Assembly (NCBI RefSeq): GCF_001431505.1
Contig: NZ_LDJP01000022.1
Span: forward strand, 25,297 to 89,296
DNA from: Stenotrophomonas daejeonensis
GTDB taxonomy: Bacteria; Pseudomonadota; Gammaproteobacteria; Xanthomonadales; Xanthomonadaceae
DNA: 64,000 nucleotides
Direction of reading: 5' to 3'
The translations under genes were made by a program, and so were the position numbers. Position 1 is the stretch's first letter. Each line of letters begins with the position of its first letter. The notes under the pieces were generated by a model that was not told where the DNA came from, searched no databases, and was given only the letters and a program-made list of their open reading frames with translations. Of this stretch, positions 36,634 to 45,298 are shown in pieces.

Positions 36634-37536
36634 ATGAAAACCACCCTCGACGAAATGCAGGCCTTCATCGCCGTGATCGACGGCGGCTCGATCACCGCCG
36701 CCGCCGAGGGCCTCGGCCAGACCCCGTCCGGCGTCAGCCGCACACTGGCGCGGCTGGAGGAGAAGCTCGGCACCACGCTGCTGACCCGCACCACCCGCCG
36801 CCTGCACCTGACCGAGGAGGGCGCCGCGTTCCTGGCGCAGGCGCGGTCGATCGTGGCGTCGGTGGAGGCGGCCGAGGAACAGATCGCCGTGCGCCGCGAG
36901 CGCCCGGCCGGGCGCCTGCGCGTGGACGCGGCCATGCCGTTCGTGCTGCACGTGATCGCGCCGCTGGTGGCCGGTTACCGTGCGCGCTACCCGGAGGTGG
37001 CGCTGGAACTGAACAGTTCCGAGCGCTACATCGACCTGCTCGAGCGCCGCACCGACGTAGCCATCCGCATCGGCCCGCTGGCCGATTCGACCCTGCATGC
37101 AAGGCCGTTGGCGCGCAGCCGTCTGCGCGTGCTGGCCAGCCCGGCCTACCTGCGGCAACGCGGCACGCCGAAGAGCGTGGCGCAGCTGGACGAGCATGCG
37201 CTGCTCGGCTTCAACGAGCCGGATTCGCTGAACCACTGGCCGTTGCGCGGCGCCGGGGACGCACGGCTGCACGTGCGCCCGGTGGTGGCCGTGTCCAGTG
37301 GCGAAACCCTGCGGCGGCTGGCGCTGGAAGGGGCGGGCATCGTCTGCCTGTCCGACTTCATGACCCAGCGCGACCGCGACTGCGGCACCTTGGTGGAGGT
37401 GTTGCCGAAGCAGACGCTGGATGTGCGCCAGCCGATCCACGCGGTCTATTACCGCAACACCGCGGTGTCGGCGCGGATCAGCTCGTTCCTCGACCATCTG
37501 GCGCAGGCGCTGGCCGAGGCGCCGTTCGCGCGCTAG
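36634..37536 (+). CDS. LysR family transcriptional regulator
   Basis: 300 aa. The N-terminal winged helix-turn-helix is MKTTLDEMQAFIAVIDGGSI with TAAAEGLGQTPSGVSRTLAR as recognition region. The substrate domain follows, with RPAGRLRVDAAMPFVLHVIA. This is the CrgA/AaeR-like subgroup. It probably controls the divergent MFS-dkgB pair through the dyad at 36586. The start at 36634 is the standard family start; longer in-frame codons read back into the MFS gene. Confidence 0.92.
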   Translation: MKTTLDEMQAFIAVIDGGSITAAAEGLGQTPSGVSRTLARLEEKLGTTLLTRTTRRLHLTEEGAAFLAQARSIVASVEAAEEQIAVRRERPAGRLRVDAAMPFVLHVIAPLVAGYRARYPEVALELNSSERYIDLLERRTDVAIRIGPLADSTLHARPLARSRLRVLASPAYLRQRGTPKSVAQLDEHALLGFNEPDSLNHWPLRGAGDARLHVRPVVAVSSGETLRRLALEGAGIVCLSDFMTQRDRDCGTLVEVLPKQTLDVRQPIHAVYYRNTAVSARISSFLDHLAQALAEAPFAR

Positions 37537-37567
37537 GCATGCCGAACCGGTTGCGTGTTGCCTTCAC

Positions 37568-37650
37568 CGTAGCTGCGGGGCTTGCCCCGCAGGGGCTTTC
37601 CCGGCAACGCCTCGCACGGGGCATGCCCGGTACCTGCGGTATTCGCCGGC
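37568..37650. repeat. REP-like palindromes
   Basis: GTAGCTGCGGGGCTTGCCCCGCAG (in two halves around the GCTT centre) is followed by a degenerate inverted partner ending CGGTACCTGCGG. It fills the gap between the convergent lysR and aldo/keto reductase genes and may act as a two-way terminator. Confidence 0.75.
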
Positions 37651-37660
37651 TGTCTTCGCC

Positions 37661-38617
37661 TTACGCCCCGGCGCTGGCCGCATCCAGCTGCGCGACGTCC
37701 TGTGCAGACAGCTGCAGCCTTGCCGCGGCCAGCACGTCGTGCAGCTGCTCCACGCGGGTGGCGCTGACGATCGGCGCGGTGATCCCGGGCCGCGCGATCA
37801 GCCACGCCAGCGCCACCTGCGCCGGCGTCGCCTTGTGCCCGGCGGCCACGTCGTCGAGCGCGGCGAGGATGCCCAGCCCGCGCGGGTTGAGGTACTGCGC
37901 GACCACCCTGGCGCCGCGCGCGCCGCTCTTGCCGGCGTCGTCCGCACTGCGGTACTTGCCGCTGAGGAAGCCGCTGGCCAGCGCGTAGTAGCTGATCACG
38001 CCCAGCTCCTGCTCGCGCGCCAGCGGCTCCAGCTCGGCCTCGTAGCCGGCGCGGTCGCACAGGTTGTATTCCGGCTGCAGCGTTTCGTAGCGCGGCAGGT
38101 GGTAGTCGGCCGAGACCTTCAGCGCGTCGCGCAGGCGCGTGGCGCTGTAGTTGGAGGCGCCGATCGCGCGCACCTTGCCGGCCTCGATCAGCCGCGCGAA
38201 CGCGCCCAGGGTTTCCTCCAGCGGCACCGATTCGTCGTCCTCGTGCGCCTGGTACAGGTCGACCACGTCGGTCTGCAGGCGGCGCAGCGAATCGTCGATG
38301 GCGGCGTTGATGTTGTCGGCCGACAGCCCGGGGCGCTCGGCCCACTTGGCCACCTTGGTGGCGACCACCACCTTGTCGCGCTTGCCGCCGCGCTTGAGCC
38401 AGCGGCCGATGATGGCTTCCGATTCGCCGCCCCGGTTGCCCGGCACCCAGGCCGGGTACACGTCGGCGGTGTCCACCAGGTTGAAGCCGGCCTCGACGAA
38501 GGCATCGAGCAGGGTGAAGGCGGTCTTCTCGTCCACGCTCCAGCCGAAGACGTTGCCGCCGAACGCGATGGGAGCGACCTGCAGGCCGGAATGGCCAAGT
38601 TCGCGGGACCGTGTCAT
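37661..38617 (-). CDS. Aldo/keto reductase (Tas/YajO-like)
   Basis: 318 aa. The AKR set is present: Asp and Tyr in LVDTADVYPAW, Lys in VVATKVAKWAE, His in LYQAHEDDE. The C-terminal PIVSATRVEQL binds the cofactor. It belongs to the beta-subunit-like AKR branch with Tas, YajO and similar reductases, substrate unknown. GGAGG five bases before the ATG at 38617 favours this start over the GTG two codons earlier. Confidence 0.87.
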   Translation of the reverse strand: MTRSRELGHSGLQVAPIAFGGNVFGWSVDEKTAFTLLDAFVEAGFNLVDTADVYPAWVPGNRGGESEAIIGRWLKRGGKRDKVVVATKVAKWAERPGLSADNINAAIDDSLRRLQTDVVDLYQAHEDDESVPLEETLGAFARLIEAGKVRAIGASNYSATRLRDALKVSADYHLPRYETLQPEYNLCDRAGYEAELEPLAREQELGVISYYALASGFLSGKYRSADDAGKSGARGARVVAQYLNPRGLGILAALDDVAAGHKATPAQVALAWLIARPGITAPIVSATRVEQLHDVLAAARLQLSAQDVAQLDAASAGA

Positions 38618-38764
38618 GCGCACCTCCTTGCCGGATCGAGCGCTACAGCATAGTGGGCATGCCCACCGGCGCGGTTATGGAAGCATTAAGAGTGCGCGTT
38701 GGCTGCGCGCGAAGCCCTTGCCGACGCATGCTAGGCTCCGATTTTCCCTGCCGGATGCCGTGCC

Positions 38765-39622
38765 ATGAAGACGCCCGTTTCGCTGCTTGCCACCTGCTTG
38801 TTGCTGGCCACGCTGCCGGCCGCCGCGCAGGAACACGCGCACCACGACCACGCCGCCATGCAGGCCGGGCACCAGGCTTCCATGCCGTTGCAGGACGTGC
38901 TGGCCGGCGAATGGCGCAGCGACGCCAACCGCGCCCGCGACGAATACCGGCACCCGTTGCAGACGCTGGAATTCTTCGGCGTGCAGCCGCAGCAGACGGT
39001 GGTGGAGATCACCCCCGGCGCGGGCTGGTACGCGGAAATCCTCGCGCCCTGGCTGCGCGAGGGCGGCAACTACGTGGCGGCGGTGGTGGACCCGGCCGCG
39101 CTGCCGGCCGGCGGCGGCCGCGACTACCAGCAGCGCAGCCGCGACGGGCTGGAAAAGAAGTTCGCCGAAGCGCCGGCGCAGTTCGACCGCGCCAGCATCG
39201 TCGCCTACGACCCCGTTGCCCCGGTGCTCGGCGCGCCCGGCTCGGCCGACGTGGTGCTGACCTTCCGCAACGTGCACAACTGGCGCGCCAGCGGCCAGGC
39301 CGAAGGCATGTTCCGCGCCTTCTTCGACGTGCTCAAGCCCGGCGGCACGCTGGGCGTGGTCGAGCACCGCGCCAAGGCCGACGTGCCGGCCGACGACAAG
39401 AGTGGCTACGTCGGCCAGGCGCAGGTGATCGCAATGGCCGAGGCGGCCGGCTTCACGCTGCAGGACAGCAGCGAAATCAACGCCAACCCGCGCGACACCA
39501 AGGACCACCCCAACGGCGTGTGGACGCTGCCGCCGTCCAACAACCACGACGCCGCCGATGATGCGAAATACAAGGCCATCGGCGAGAGCGACCGGATGAC
39601 GCTGCGTTTCGTGAAGCCGTGA
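38765..39622 (+). CDS. Exported methyltransferase-like protein
   Basis: 285 aa. The signal peptide MKTPVSLLATCLLLATLPAAAQ is followed by a His-rich segment (EHAHHDHAAMQAGH) that could bind metal. The rest is a class I methyltransferase-like fold: VVEITPGAGWYAEILAPWL corresponds to the S-adenosylmethionine loop, and VLTFRNVHNW and DVLKPGGTLGVVEHR follow in the usual order. Such COG4798 proteins are common in proteobacteria, but their substrate is unknown. A periplasmic protein has no obvious methyl donor, so enzymatic activity is uncertain. Confidence 0.8.
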   Translation: MKTPVSLLATCLLLATLPAAAQEHAHHDHAAMQAGHQASMPLQDVLAGEWRSDANRARDEYRHPLQTLEFFGVQPQQTVVEITPGAGWYAEILAPWLREGGNYVAAVVDPAALPAGGGRDYQQRSRDGLEKKFAEAPAQFDRASIVAYDPVAPVLGAPGSADVVLTFRNVHNWRASGQAEGMFRAFFDVLKPGGTLGVVEHRAKADVPADDKSGYVGQAQVIAMAEAAGFTLQDSSEINANPRDTKDHPNGVWTLPPSNNHDAADDAKYKAIGESDRMTLRFVKP

Positions 39623-39731
39623 AAAGCAGGGAACGGGGAACAGGGAATGGTGGTTGGCCGCGGGCTTTGAAGTGCGCCGTGCCAATCCGGTTCCGTTGTG
39701 ACAAGGCGTTTTTCCCGGTTCCCCCGTTCCC

Positions 39732-40274
39732 ATGCTCGTAGCCTTCAACAAACCCTTCAACGTGCTGTGCCAGTTCACCGACCGCAGCCAGCCGCCGCGG
39801 GCGACGCTGGCCGGCTTCGGCCTGCCCAAGGGCGTGTATGCGGCCGGGCGGCTGGACCATGACAGCGAAGGCCTGCTGCTGCTCACCGACGATGGCGGCC
39901 TCGCCCACCGCCTGACCGACCCCCGGCACAAGCAGGACAAGACCTATTGGGTGCAGGTGGAAGGCGCGCCGACGCCGGAGAAGCTGCAGGCATTGCGCGA
40001 CGGCGTGCCGCTCAACGACGGGCCGACCCTGCCGGCGCGCGTGCACTTGCTGGAGACACCGCCGGTGCTGTGGTCGCGTGACCCGCCGGTGCGCTTCCGC
40101 AAGACTGTGCCGGACGCATGGCTGGCCATCACCCTGCGCGAGGGCCGCAACCGCCAGGTGCGGCGCATGACCGCGGCGGTGGGCCTGCCGACGCTGCGGC
40201 TGGTGCGTGTTTCGATGGGGCCGCATTCACTCGGGGAACTGCTGCCCGGCCAGTGGCGGATGGTCGAAGGCTAG
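39732..40274 (+). CDS. rluE: 23S rRNA pseudouridine synthase RluE type
   Basis: 180 aa. Begins [17 protein letters not shown]. The catalytic Asp is in [16 protein letters not shown] (GRLD motif). [25 protein letters not shown] is the usual C-terminal block. The short length without an S4 domain fits RluE, which modifies U2457 of 23S rRNA in E. coli; RluF-type enzymes would be longer. A GTTCCC-rich stretch lies before the ATG and no strong ribosome site is visible. Confidence 0.9.
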   Translation: MLVAFNKPFNVLCQFTDRSQPPRATLAGFGLPKGVYAAGRLDHDSEGLLLLTDDGGLAHRLTDPRHKQDKTYWVQVEGAPTPEKLQALRDGVPLNDGPTLPARVHLLETPPVLWSRDPPVRFRKTVPDAWLAITLREGRNRQVRRMTAAVGLPTLRLVRVSMGPHSLGELLPGQWRMVEG

Positions 40275-40281
40275 ACGATCC

Positions 40282-40309
40282 GCAGGAGCGCACCAAGGTG
40301 CGCTCCTGC
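40282..40309. repeat. Perfect 13-bp hairpin (REP-like)
   Basis: GCAGGAGCGCACC (40282-40294) and GGTGCGCTCCTGC (40297-40309) are exact complements with an AA loop. It lies between the convergent rluE and the next gene and has no T-run. Confidence 0.9.
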
Positions 40310-40321
40310 CACAAGCGGCAA

Positions 40322-40678
40322 TCAGGTGTCGCTGCCGATGTCGCTGGTTTCGTCGAGCACCGTGCTGGATTCGCGGCGGCGCTCGGCGATCTGCCGCGAG
40401 CGGGCCTCCAGCGCGGCGTTGTCGCGCCGGTTGCGGCGATAGACCGCGTAGCCGATCAGGCCCAGCCCGACGGCGGCCACCGCGATGGTGGCCGCGGGGT
40501 TGCGCCGCGCGACCCGGCCTACGGCACGGCCGCCGGTTTTCATCGCGCCGATGGCGGCGCCGGCCTTGAGCCAGTCGGCGGCGTTGGAACCGCCGCTCTT
40601 CAGGCTGTTGCCGGCATGGCTGGCCAATTCGATCGCCCGCTCCAAGGCAGGGCCGGTGATGTCGCTGAACTTGCTCAT
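40322..40678 (-). CDS. Small membrane protein, unknown function
   Basis: 118 aa. Begins MSKFSDITGPALERAIELA. One hydrophobic segment (TIAVAAVGLGLIGYAVY, about 69-85) is preceded by a basic stretch (GRAVGRVARRNPA) and followed by RRNRRDNAALEARSRQIAERR. It thus looks like a single-pass protein with an amphipathic N-terminal part. No domain is recognised. The ATG at 40678 is chosen because coding bias begins there. Confidence 0.65.
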   Translation of the reverse strand: MSKFSDITGPALERAIELASHAGNSLKSGGSNAADWLKAGAAIGAMKTGGRAVGRVARRNPAATIAVAAVGLGLIGYAVYRRNRRDNAALEARSRQIAERRRESSTVLDETSDIGSDT

Positions 40679-40785
40679 GGGGAAGTCCTCGAAGGTCCGC
40701 GGGGGAGACGCCCAGTGTCGGGGCTGGGGCGTGCAGGAAATGTTAGCCGGATGGGGCCTTGCCAATGGAACTCCGACCTGCGGTT

Positions 40786-40842
40786 TCACGTCCCGCGTGG
40801 TTTTGCCCGATGCATTGCGGTTGCCGTCCACGGGTCGTCCGG
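40786..40842 (-). pseudogene. Duplicated fragment of the hrpB 3' end
   Basis: Read on the minus strand this encodes PDDPWTATAMHRAKPRGT and a stop. The last 18 codons of hrpB (41039-40983) encode PDDPWSATATHRAKPRGT and a stop. Sixteen of 18 residues agree. The fragment has no start and lies 140 bases beyond the hrpB stop, separated by the repeat at 40898-40967. Confidence 0.75.
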
Positions 40843-40897
40843 CCGCGCCGCACATGATTTTGTGCGGCCCAGCGCTGCTGCCGCGGCGTATTGCCCC

Positions 40898-40967
40898 GTA
40901 GGTGTGGGGCTTGCCCCACACGGGGCCGTACCGGTAGAGCCCCATGCGGGGCGAGCCCCGCATCTAC
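40898..40967. repeat. REP-like palindrome pair
   Basis: GTAGGTGTGGGGCTTGCCCCACAC and ATGCGGGGCGAGCCCCGCAT are two hairpins in one unit, bounded by GTAG and CTAC. The gap from 40679 to 40982 holds this repeat and the hrpB tail copy; nothing else is seen. Confidence 0.85.
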
Positions 40968-40982
40968 GGCGAATCGTGCCGG

Positions 40983-43484
40983 TCACGTCCCACGCGGTTT
41001 TGCACGGTGGGTCGCGGTAGCACTCCATGGATCATCCGGCCACGGGTGCCGGGGATACCGCCCCTTCATCTCCTTCTTCACCTCGGCATAGGTGTTCTGC
41101 CAGAAGTTGCGCAGGTCGGCGGTGACCTGCAACGGCTTGCCGCCGGGGGAGAGCAGGTGCAGCAGCAGCGGCACGCGGCCGTCGGCGATGCGCGGGGTGT
41201 CGGCCAGCCCGAACAACTCCTGCAATTTCACCGCCAGCACCGGCGGCCGTGGCGTGCTGCCATCGTCGTCCAGCGCGTAGTCGATGGCGCGCTCCATGCC
41301 GGACGGCACACCGATGCGCACCGGTGCATGGCGGTCGACCAGTTGCCGCATGTTCCAGTCGATGGCCGACTTCAGCGCCTCGCCCAGTTCCTGCTCGGTG
41401 AGCGCGTCCAGCCGCGTCTTGCCGGCGAAGGCCGGCAGCAGCCAGTCGTCCAGCGTGTCCAGCAGCGCCGCGTCGGACAGGTCGGGCAGGGCCAGTTCCG
41501 GCATCCACCGGCGCAGGCCCTGCACGCGATGGCGCCATTGGCGCAGGCCCTGCGTCCACGGCAGCGCGTCCAGCCCCAGTTCGCGCACCGCGTCGGTGAG
41601 CGCGCGCGCGGCCTGCGCGGGATCGACCTTTCCGGCCGGGCGGCTGTCCAGCACGATGCGGTCGAAGCCGGTTTCGCGGCGCGCCTCCAGCGCGCGCCTG
41701 TCGCCGTTCCAGCGCACCACGTCGTGCTGGTGGAAACGTTGCGGGAAATCACGGCGCAGGCGTGCCTCGTCCACCGGCGCTGCGCGCAGCACCAGCGCGT
41801 CGCGCGCCTCGTGGCGCAGTTCGCTGACGACCAGCCACGGCTCGCCGCGCAGGTCGCTGTTGTCGAACAGGCGCGCGCTGCGGCCGTTGGCCAGCTGGTA
41901 GCGCAGCGGATCGGTGGCGTGGCGCGCGGCGATGCGGTCGGGGAAGGCATGGGCGAGCAGGTCGCCGAGTTCGTGCGCTTCGATGTCGGCCGGCGGCGTG
42001 GCATCGCAGCGCAGGCGGCGGCGCCATTGCTTCGCGGCGGTGTCGAGCGCGGCCAGGGCGCCACGACTGGCGTCGTGCGGGGCACGACCGTTGCGGAATG
42101 CGGCCAATGCGCGCCAGCGTGTGGCCAGCGCGTCGCCGCCCTGGCGCAGCGGATCGCGTGCTTCCAGCAGGGCCGCCAGATCGGCGGCCAGCGCCTGCTC
42201 GCGCGGATTCGCGGCGGCGACCAGCATCGCCGCCAACCGCGGGTGGGTGCCGAGGGCGAGCATGCGCTTGCCGGTGGCGGTGATGCCGCCGTTGTCGCCG
42301 AGCGCGCCCAGCCGTTGCAGCAACTCGCGCGCGGCGGCCAGCGCGCCGGGCGGCGGCGGATCGACGAAACGCAGGTCGTCGCTGCCCCACGCGGCCAGTT
42401 CCAGCGCCAGTGCGGCCAGTTCCACCTGCGCCATTTCCGGCCGCCGCTGCGGTTCCAGCCGCTGCGATTGCGGCCACAGCCGCAACGCCCAGCCCGCCGC
42501 CACGCGCCCGGCGCGGCCGGCGCGCTGGTCGGCCGAGGCCTGCGAGATCGCCACTGCGTCCAGCCGCGAGAAACCGCTGTTGGGGTCGTAGCGCGGCTCG
42601 CGCGCCAGCCCGGCGTCGATCACCACGCGCACGCCGGGCAGGGTGACCGAGGATTCGGCGACGTTGGTCGCCAGCACCACGCGGCGGCGGCCATCGGCGG
42701 CCGGTTGCAGCACGCGCGATTGCTGTTCGATGGGGAGTTCGCCGTGCAGGGGCAGCACTTCGATGTCGCCGGGAAGCATGGACTCCAGCGCAGCCAGCAC
42801 CCGAGCAATCTCGCGCTGGCCTGGCAGGAACACCAGCACGTCGCCCGGATGGTTCTCCAGCGCGTGCTCCACCGCGCGCCGTGCCTGTGCTTCCAGCGCC
42901 TCGTCGCGCCGGGCCGGGAAGTGGCTCACTTCCACCGGAAAACCACGGCCCTCGCTGGACAGGCGCGGTGCATCGAGGAAGGCGGCCAGCCGCTGCCCGT
43001 CGAGCGTGGCCGACATCACCACGAGGCGCAGGTCCTCGCGCAGCCCGGCCTGCACGTCCAGTGCCAGCGCCAGGCCGAGGTCGGCCGACAGGTGGCGCTC
43101 GTGGAATTCGTCGAACAGCAGCGCGCCCACGTTTTCCAACAATGGATCGTCCTGCAGCATGCGGGTGAGGATGCCCTCGGTGACGACCTCGACGCGGGTG
43201 CGCGCGGACACCTTGTTCTCGAAGCGGATGCGGTAGCCGATGGTTTCGCCGACCGCCTCGCCCAGCTGCCTGGCCATGAACTGCGCGGCGCTGCGCGCGG
43301 CCACCCGGCGCGGTTCCAGCATCACGATCCTGCGGCCGGCCAGCCACGGCGCGTCGAGCAGCGCCAAAGGCACCTGCGTGGTCTTGCCGGCGCCGGGCGG
43401 GGCCTCGAGCACCAGCCGCGGGTGCGCGGCCAGGCTGTCGGCGATGGCCGGCAGCAGGGGGGAAATGGGGAACGTGGACGACAT
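40983..43484 (-). CDS. hrpB: ATP-dependent helicase HrpB
   Basis: 833 aa from MSSTFPISPL. DEAH-box helicase motifs: PPGAGKTTQVPLALL (Walker A), LFDEFHERHLSADL (DEAH variant DEFH, as in HrpB), VVMSATLDG, and AGRAGRVAAGWALRLW. The HrpB C-terminal domain ends near NFWQNTYAEVKKEMKGRYPRHPWPD. This is a predicted RNA helicase, not the type III secretion regulator of the same name. The final 18 residues are duplicated downstream at 40786-40842. Confidence 0.95.
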   Translation of the reverse strand: MSSTFPISPLLPAIADSLAAHPRLVLEAPPGAGKTTQVPLALLDAPWLAGRRIVMLEPRRVAARSAAQFMARQLGEAVGETIGYRIRFENKVSARTRVEVVTEGILTRMLQDDPLLENVGALLFDEFHERHLSADLGLALALDVQAGLREDLRLVVMSATLDGQRLAAFLDAPRLSSEGRGFPVEVSHFPARRDEALEAQARRAVEHALENHPGDVLVFLPGQREIARVLAALESMLPGDIEVLPLHGELPIEQQSRVLQPAADGRRRVVLATNVAESSVTLPGVRVVIDAGLAREPRYDPNSGFSRLDAVAISQASADQRAGRAGRVAAGWALRLWPQSQRLEPQRRPEMAQVELAALALELAAWGSDDLRFVDPPPPGALAAARELLQRLGALGDNGGITATGKRMLALGTHPRLAAMLVAAANPREQALAADLAALLEARDPLRQGGDALATRWRALAAFRNGRAPHDASRGALAALDTAAKQWRRRLRCDATPPADIEAHELGDLLAHAFPDRIAARHATDPLRYQLANGRSARLFDNSDLRGEPWLVVSELRHEARDALVLRAAPVDEARLRRDFPQRFHQHDVVRWNGDRRALEARRETGFDRIVLDSRPAGKVDPAQAARALTDAVRELGLDALPWTQGLRQWRHRVQGLRRWMPELALPDLSDAALLDTLDDWLLPAFAGKTRLDALTEQELGEALKSAIDWNMRQLVDRHAPVRIGVPSGMERAIDYALDDDGSTPRPPVLAVKLQELFGLADTPRIADGRVPLLLHLLSPGGKPLQVTADLRNFWQNTYAEVKKEMKGRYPRHPWPDDPWSATATHRAKPRGT

Positions 43485-43494
43485 GCGCGGCATT

Positions 43495-43563
43495 GTAGAT
43501 GCGGGGCTTGCCCCGCATGGATGTTCATGGGAGGGCGCCATGCGGGGCAAGCCTCGCATCTAC
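43495..43563. repeat. REP-like palindrome pair
   Basis: GTAGATGCGGGGCTTGCCCCGCAT and ATGCGGGGCAAGCCTCGCAT face each other, ending in CTAC. The unit fills the space between the divergent hrpB and tatD-type genes, where promoters would be expected. Confidence 0.88.
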
Positions 43564-43598
43564 AATTACCGTCTCCCGATTCCCCATTCCCCCGTCCC

Positions 43599-44393
43599 AT
43601 GCAACTGATCGACATCGGCGCCAACCTCACCCACGAATCGTTCGAGCGCGACCTCGATGCGGTGCTCGAACGCGCCCGCGCCGCCGGCGTGGTGCAGATG
43701 GTGGTGACCGGCGCCAGCCGCGAGCATTCGCCGATGGCGCTGGAACTGGCGCGGCGCCATCCCGGCTTCCTGTACGCCACCGCCGGCGTGCACCCGCACC
43801 ACGCGGTGGAATACACCGACGAATGCGACGCGCAGATGCGCGCGCTGCACGTGCACCCGGAAGTGGTGGCGGTGGGCGAATGCGGGCTGGACTACAACCG
43901 CGACTTCTCGCCGCGCCCGGCGCAGCGCCGGGCGTTCGAGCGGCAGTTGCAGATCGCGGCCGACAACGGCAAGCCGCTGTTCCTGCACCAGCGCGACGCG
44001 CACGACGACTTCATCGCGATGATGAAGAACTTCGACGGCAAACTGGGCCCGGCGGTGGTCCACTGCTTCACCGGCGAGCGCCGCGAATTGTTCGACTACC
44101 TCGACCGCGACTGGCACATCGGCATCACCGGCTGGCTGTGCGACGAGCGCCGCGGTGCGCACCTGCGCGAGCTGGTGAAGCACATCCCGGCCAATCGGCT
44201 GATGATCGAGACCGACGCCCCCTACCTGCTGCCGCGCACGCTGCGGCCATTGCCGAAGGACCGCCGCAACGAACCGGCGTTCCTGGCGCACATCGTCGAG
44301 GAACTGGCGCGCGACCGTGGCGAAGAAACCGCCATCACGGCTGCCAACAGCAGGGCAACGACGGCGGCGTTCTTCCACCTCCCACCGGTCTGA
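43599..44393 (+). CDS. TatD family metal-dependent deoxyribonuclease
   Basis: 264 aa. Metal ligands are visible: the family's usual N-terminal HxH is here IGANLTHES (with Asn replacing the first His), then Glu in VAVGECGLDYNR, His in PLFLHQRDAH, His in PAVVHCFTGE, and Asp in IETDAPYLLP. The lack of the first His matches the TatD branch rather than YcfH. Known members are 3'-5' DNA/RNA exonucleases used in repair. A strong terminator follows at 44408. Confidence 0.93.
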   Translation: MQLIDIGANLTHESFERDLDAVLERARAAGVVQMVVTGASREHSPMALELARRHPGFLYATAGVHPHHAVEYTDECDAQMRALHVHPEVVAVGECGLDYNRDFSPRPAQRRAFERQLQIAADNGKPLFLHQRDAHDDFIAMMKNFDGKLGPAVVHCFTGERRELFDYLDRDWHIGITGWLCDERRGAHLRELVKHIPANRLMIETDAPYLLPRTLRPLPKDRRNEPAFLAHIVEELARDRGEETAITAANSRATTAAFFHLPPV

Positions 44394-44407
44394 GCGCTTG
44401 AAACGAA

Positions 44408-44440
44408 GCGCCCGGCCTTGGCCGGGCGCTCCTGCTTTTC
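44408..44440 (+). terminator. Intrinsic terminator after tatD-type gene
   Basis: Stem GCGCCCGGCC-TT-GGCCGGGCGC (44408-44429) with a TCCTGCTTTTC tail. It lies 15 bases after the stop and also before the end of the convergent lipoprotein gene. Confidence 0.75.
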
Positions 44441-44456
44441 GTACCTGCGGTGGCGT

Positions 44457-45158
44457 TTACTTCGCGGGCGCTTCCGGCAGCGGGCCTTCGGCCACCATCA
44501 ACGCGCCTTGGTTGTTGCCACTCTGGAACACCACCCAGATCGCCTTGTCGGCGCGGTGGATGACGTAGGTATCGGCATCGCTGTCGTACCAGTAGGCATC
44601 CCGGATGCGGCTGAACTCCTGGCGGAAATCGTCCACCGCCTTTTCATTCGCCTTGTAGACGGCGTTGTCGAAGCTGCGCTCGCCCAGGCGCACGCCGCCC
44701 AGCGCTTCAACTGCCTGCTGGATGTTCTTGCGGACTTCGAACTTGGAGTAGGTCTTGCCGTCACTGTTGTCGATGTTGTCGCTGAACACCTTGCCTTCCA
44801 CCCACAGCAACTGGCTGCCGGTCCACACCGGGACGCGTGCCAGGTCCTTGCTGCGCTTGCCGAGGTCGTCGGCATCGTCGAACTCGTAGCCTGCCGGCAG
44901 TGCGACATACGGCCAGTCCGGCAACTCCGTGGTGCTGACGGGAAGTGAAGTGATGTCGAAGTCGGCCGCTGTGGCGGCGGCCGCCTCCGCGGCGGGAGCT
45001 GCCTCGGGTCCGGCCGTGGCGTCACTTTCGCTGGTCGCCGCCGGCGCTGCCGATGCGGCCGGTTCCGGCGTCGCGCTGGCAGCGTCTTCCTGCTTGCTGC
45101 AGCCGGCCAGCAGGGTCGCGGTCATGGCAAGCGCCAACAAGGTCCAGTTCTTCCTCAT
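44457..45158 (-). CDS. Lipoprotein, unknown function
   Basis: 233 aa. MRKNWTLLALAMTATLLAGC has a clear lipobox. A Pro/Ala/Glu-rich linker (about 25-70) leads to a folded domain with SLPVSTTELPDWPYVALPAGY, LLWVEGKVFSDNID and GGVRLGERSFDNAVYKANEK. No named family is recognised; the pattern resembles the front domain of some OmpA-like proteins without the OmpA part. GAGGAG nine bases before the ATG sets the start at 45158. Confidence 0.75.
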   Translation of the reverse strand: MRKNWTLLALAMTATLLAGCSKQEDAASATPEPAASAAPAATSESDATAGPEAAPAAEAAAATAADFDITSLPVSTTELPDWPYVALPAGYEFDDADDLGKRSKDLARVPVWTGSQLLWVEGKVFSDNIDNSDGKTYSKFEVRKNIQQAVEALGGVRLGERSFDNAVYKANEKAVDDFRQEFSRIRDAYWYDSDADTYVIHRADKAIWVVFQSGNNQGALMVAEGPLPEAPAK

Positions 45159-45298
45159 GTATCCATACTCCTCACTGTGGGATGGCGAGTGTAGCGGAGC
45201 CCGCATGGTGGGCCCGGATCAGGGCCATTGTATCGGCGCCCAGTGCGCGACGGGCGTATCCGCTTCCGGTACGTGCGCGGCAGGTGGCCTCCGCTCGA

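Noticed and set aside
40983..43484. HrpB as regulator of type III secretion
   Set aside because: The protein has helicase motifs throughout; it is the HrpB RNA helicase and only shares the name.
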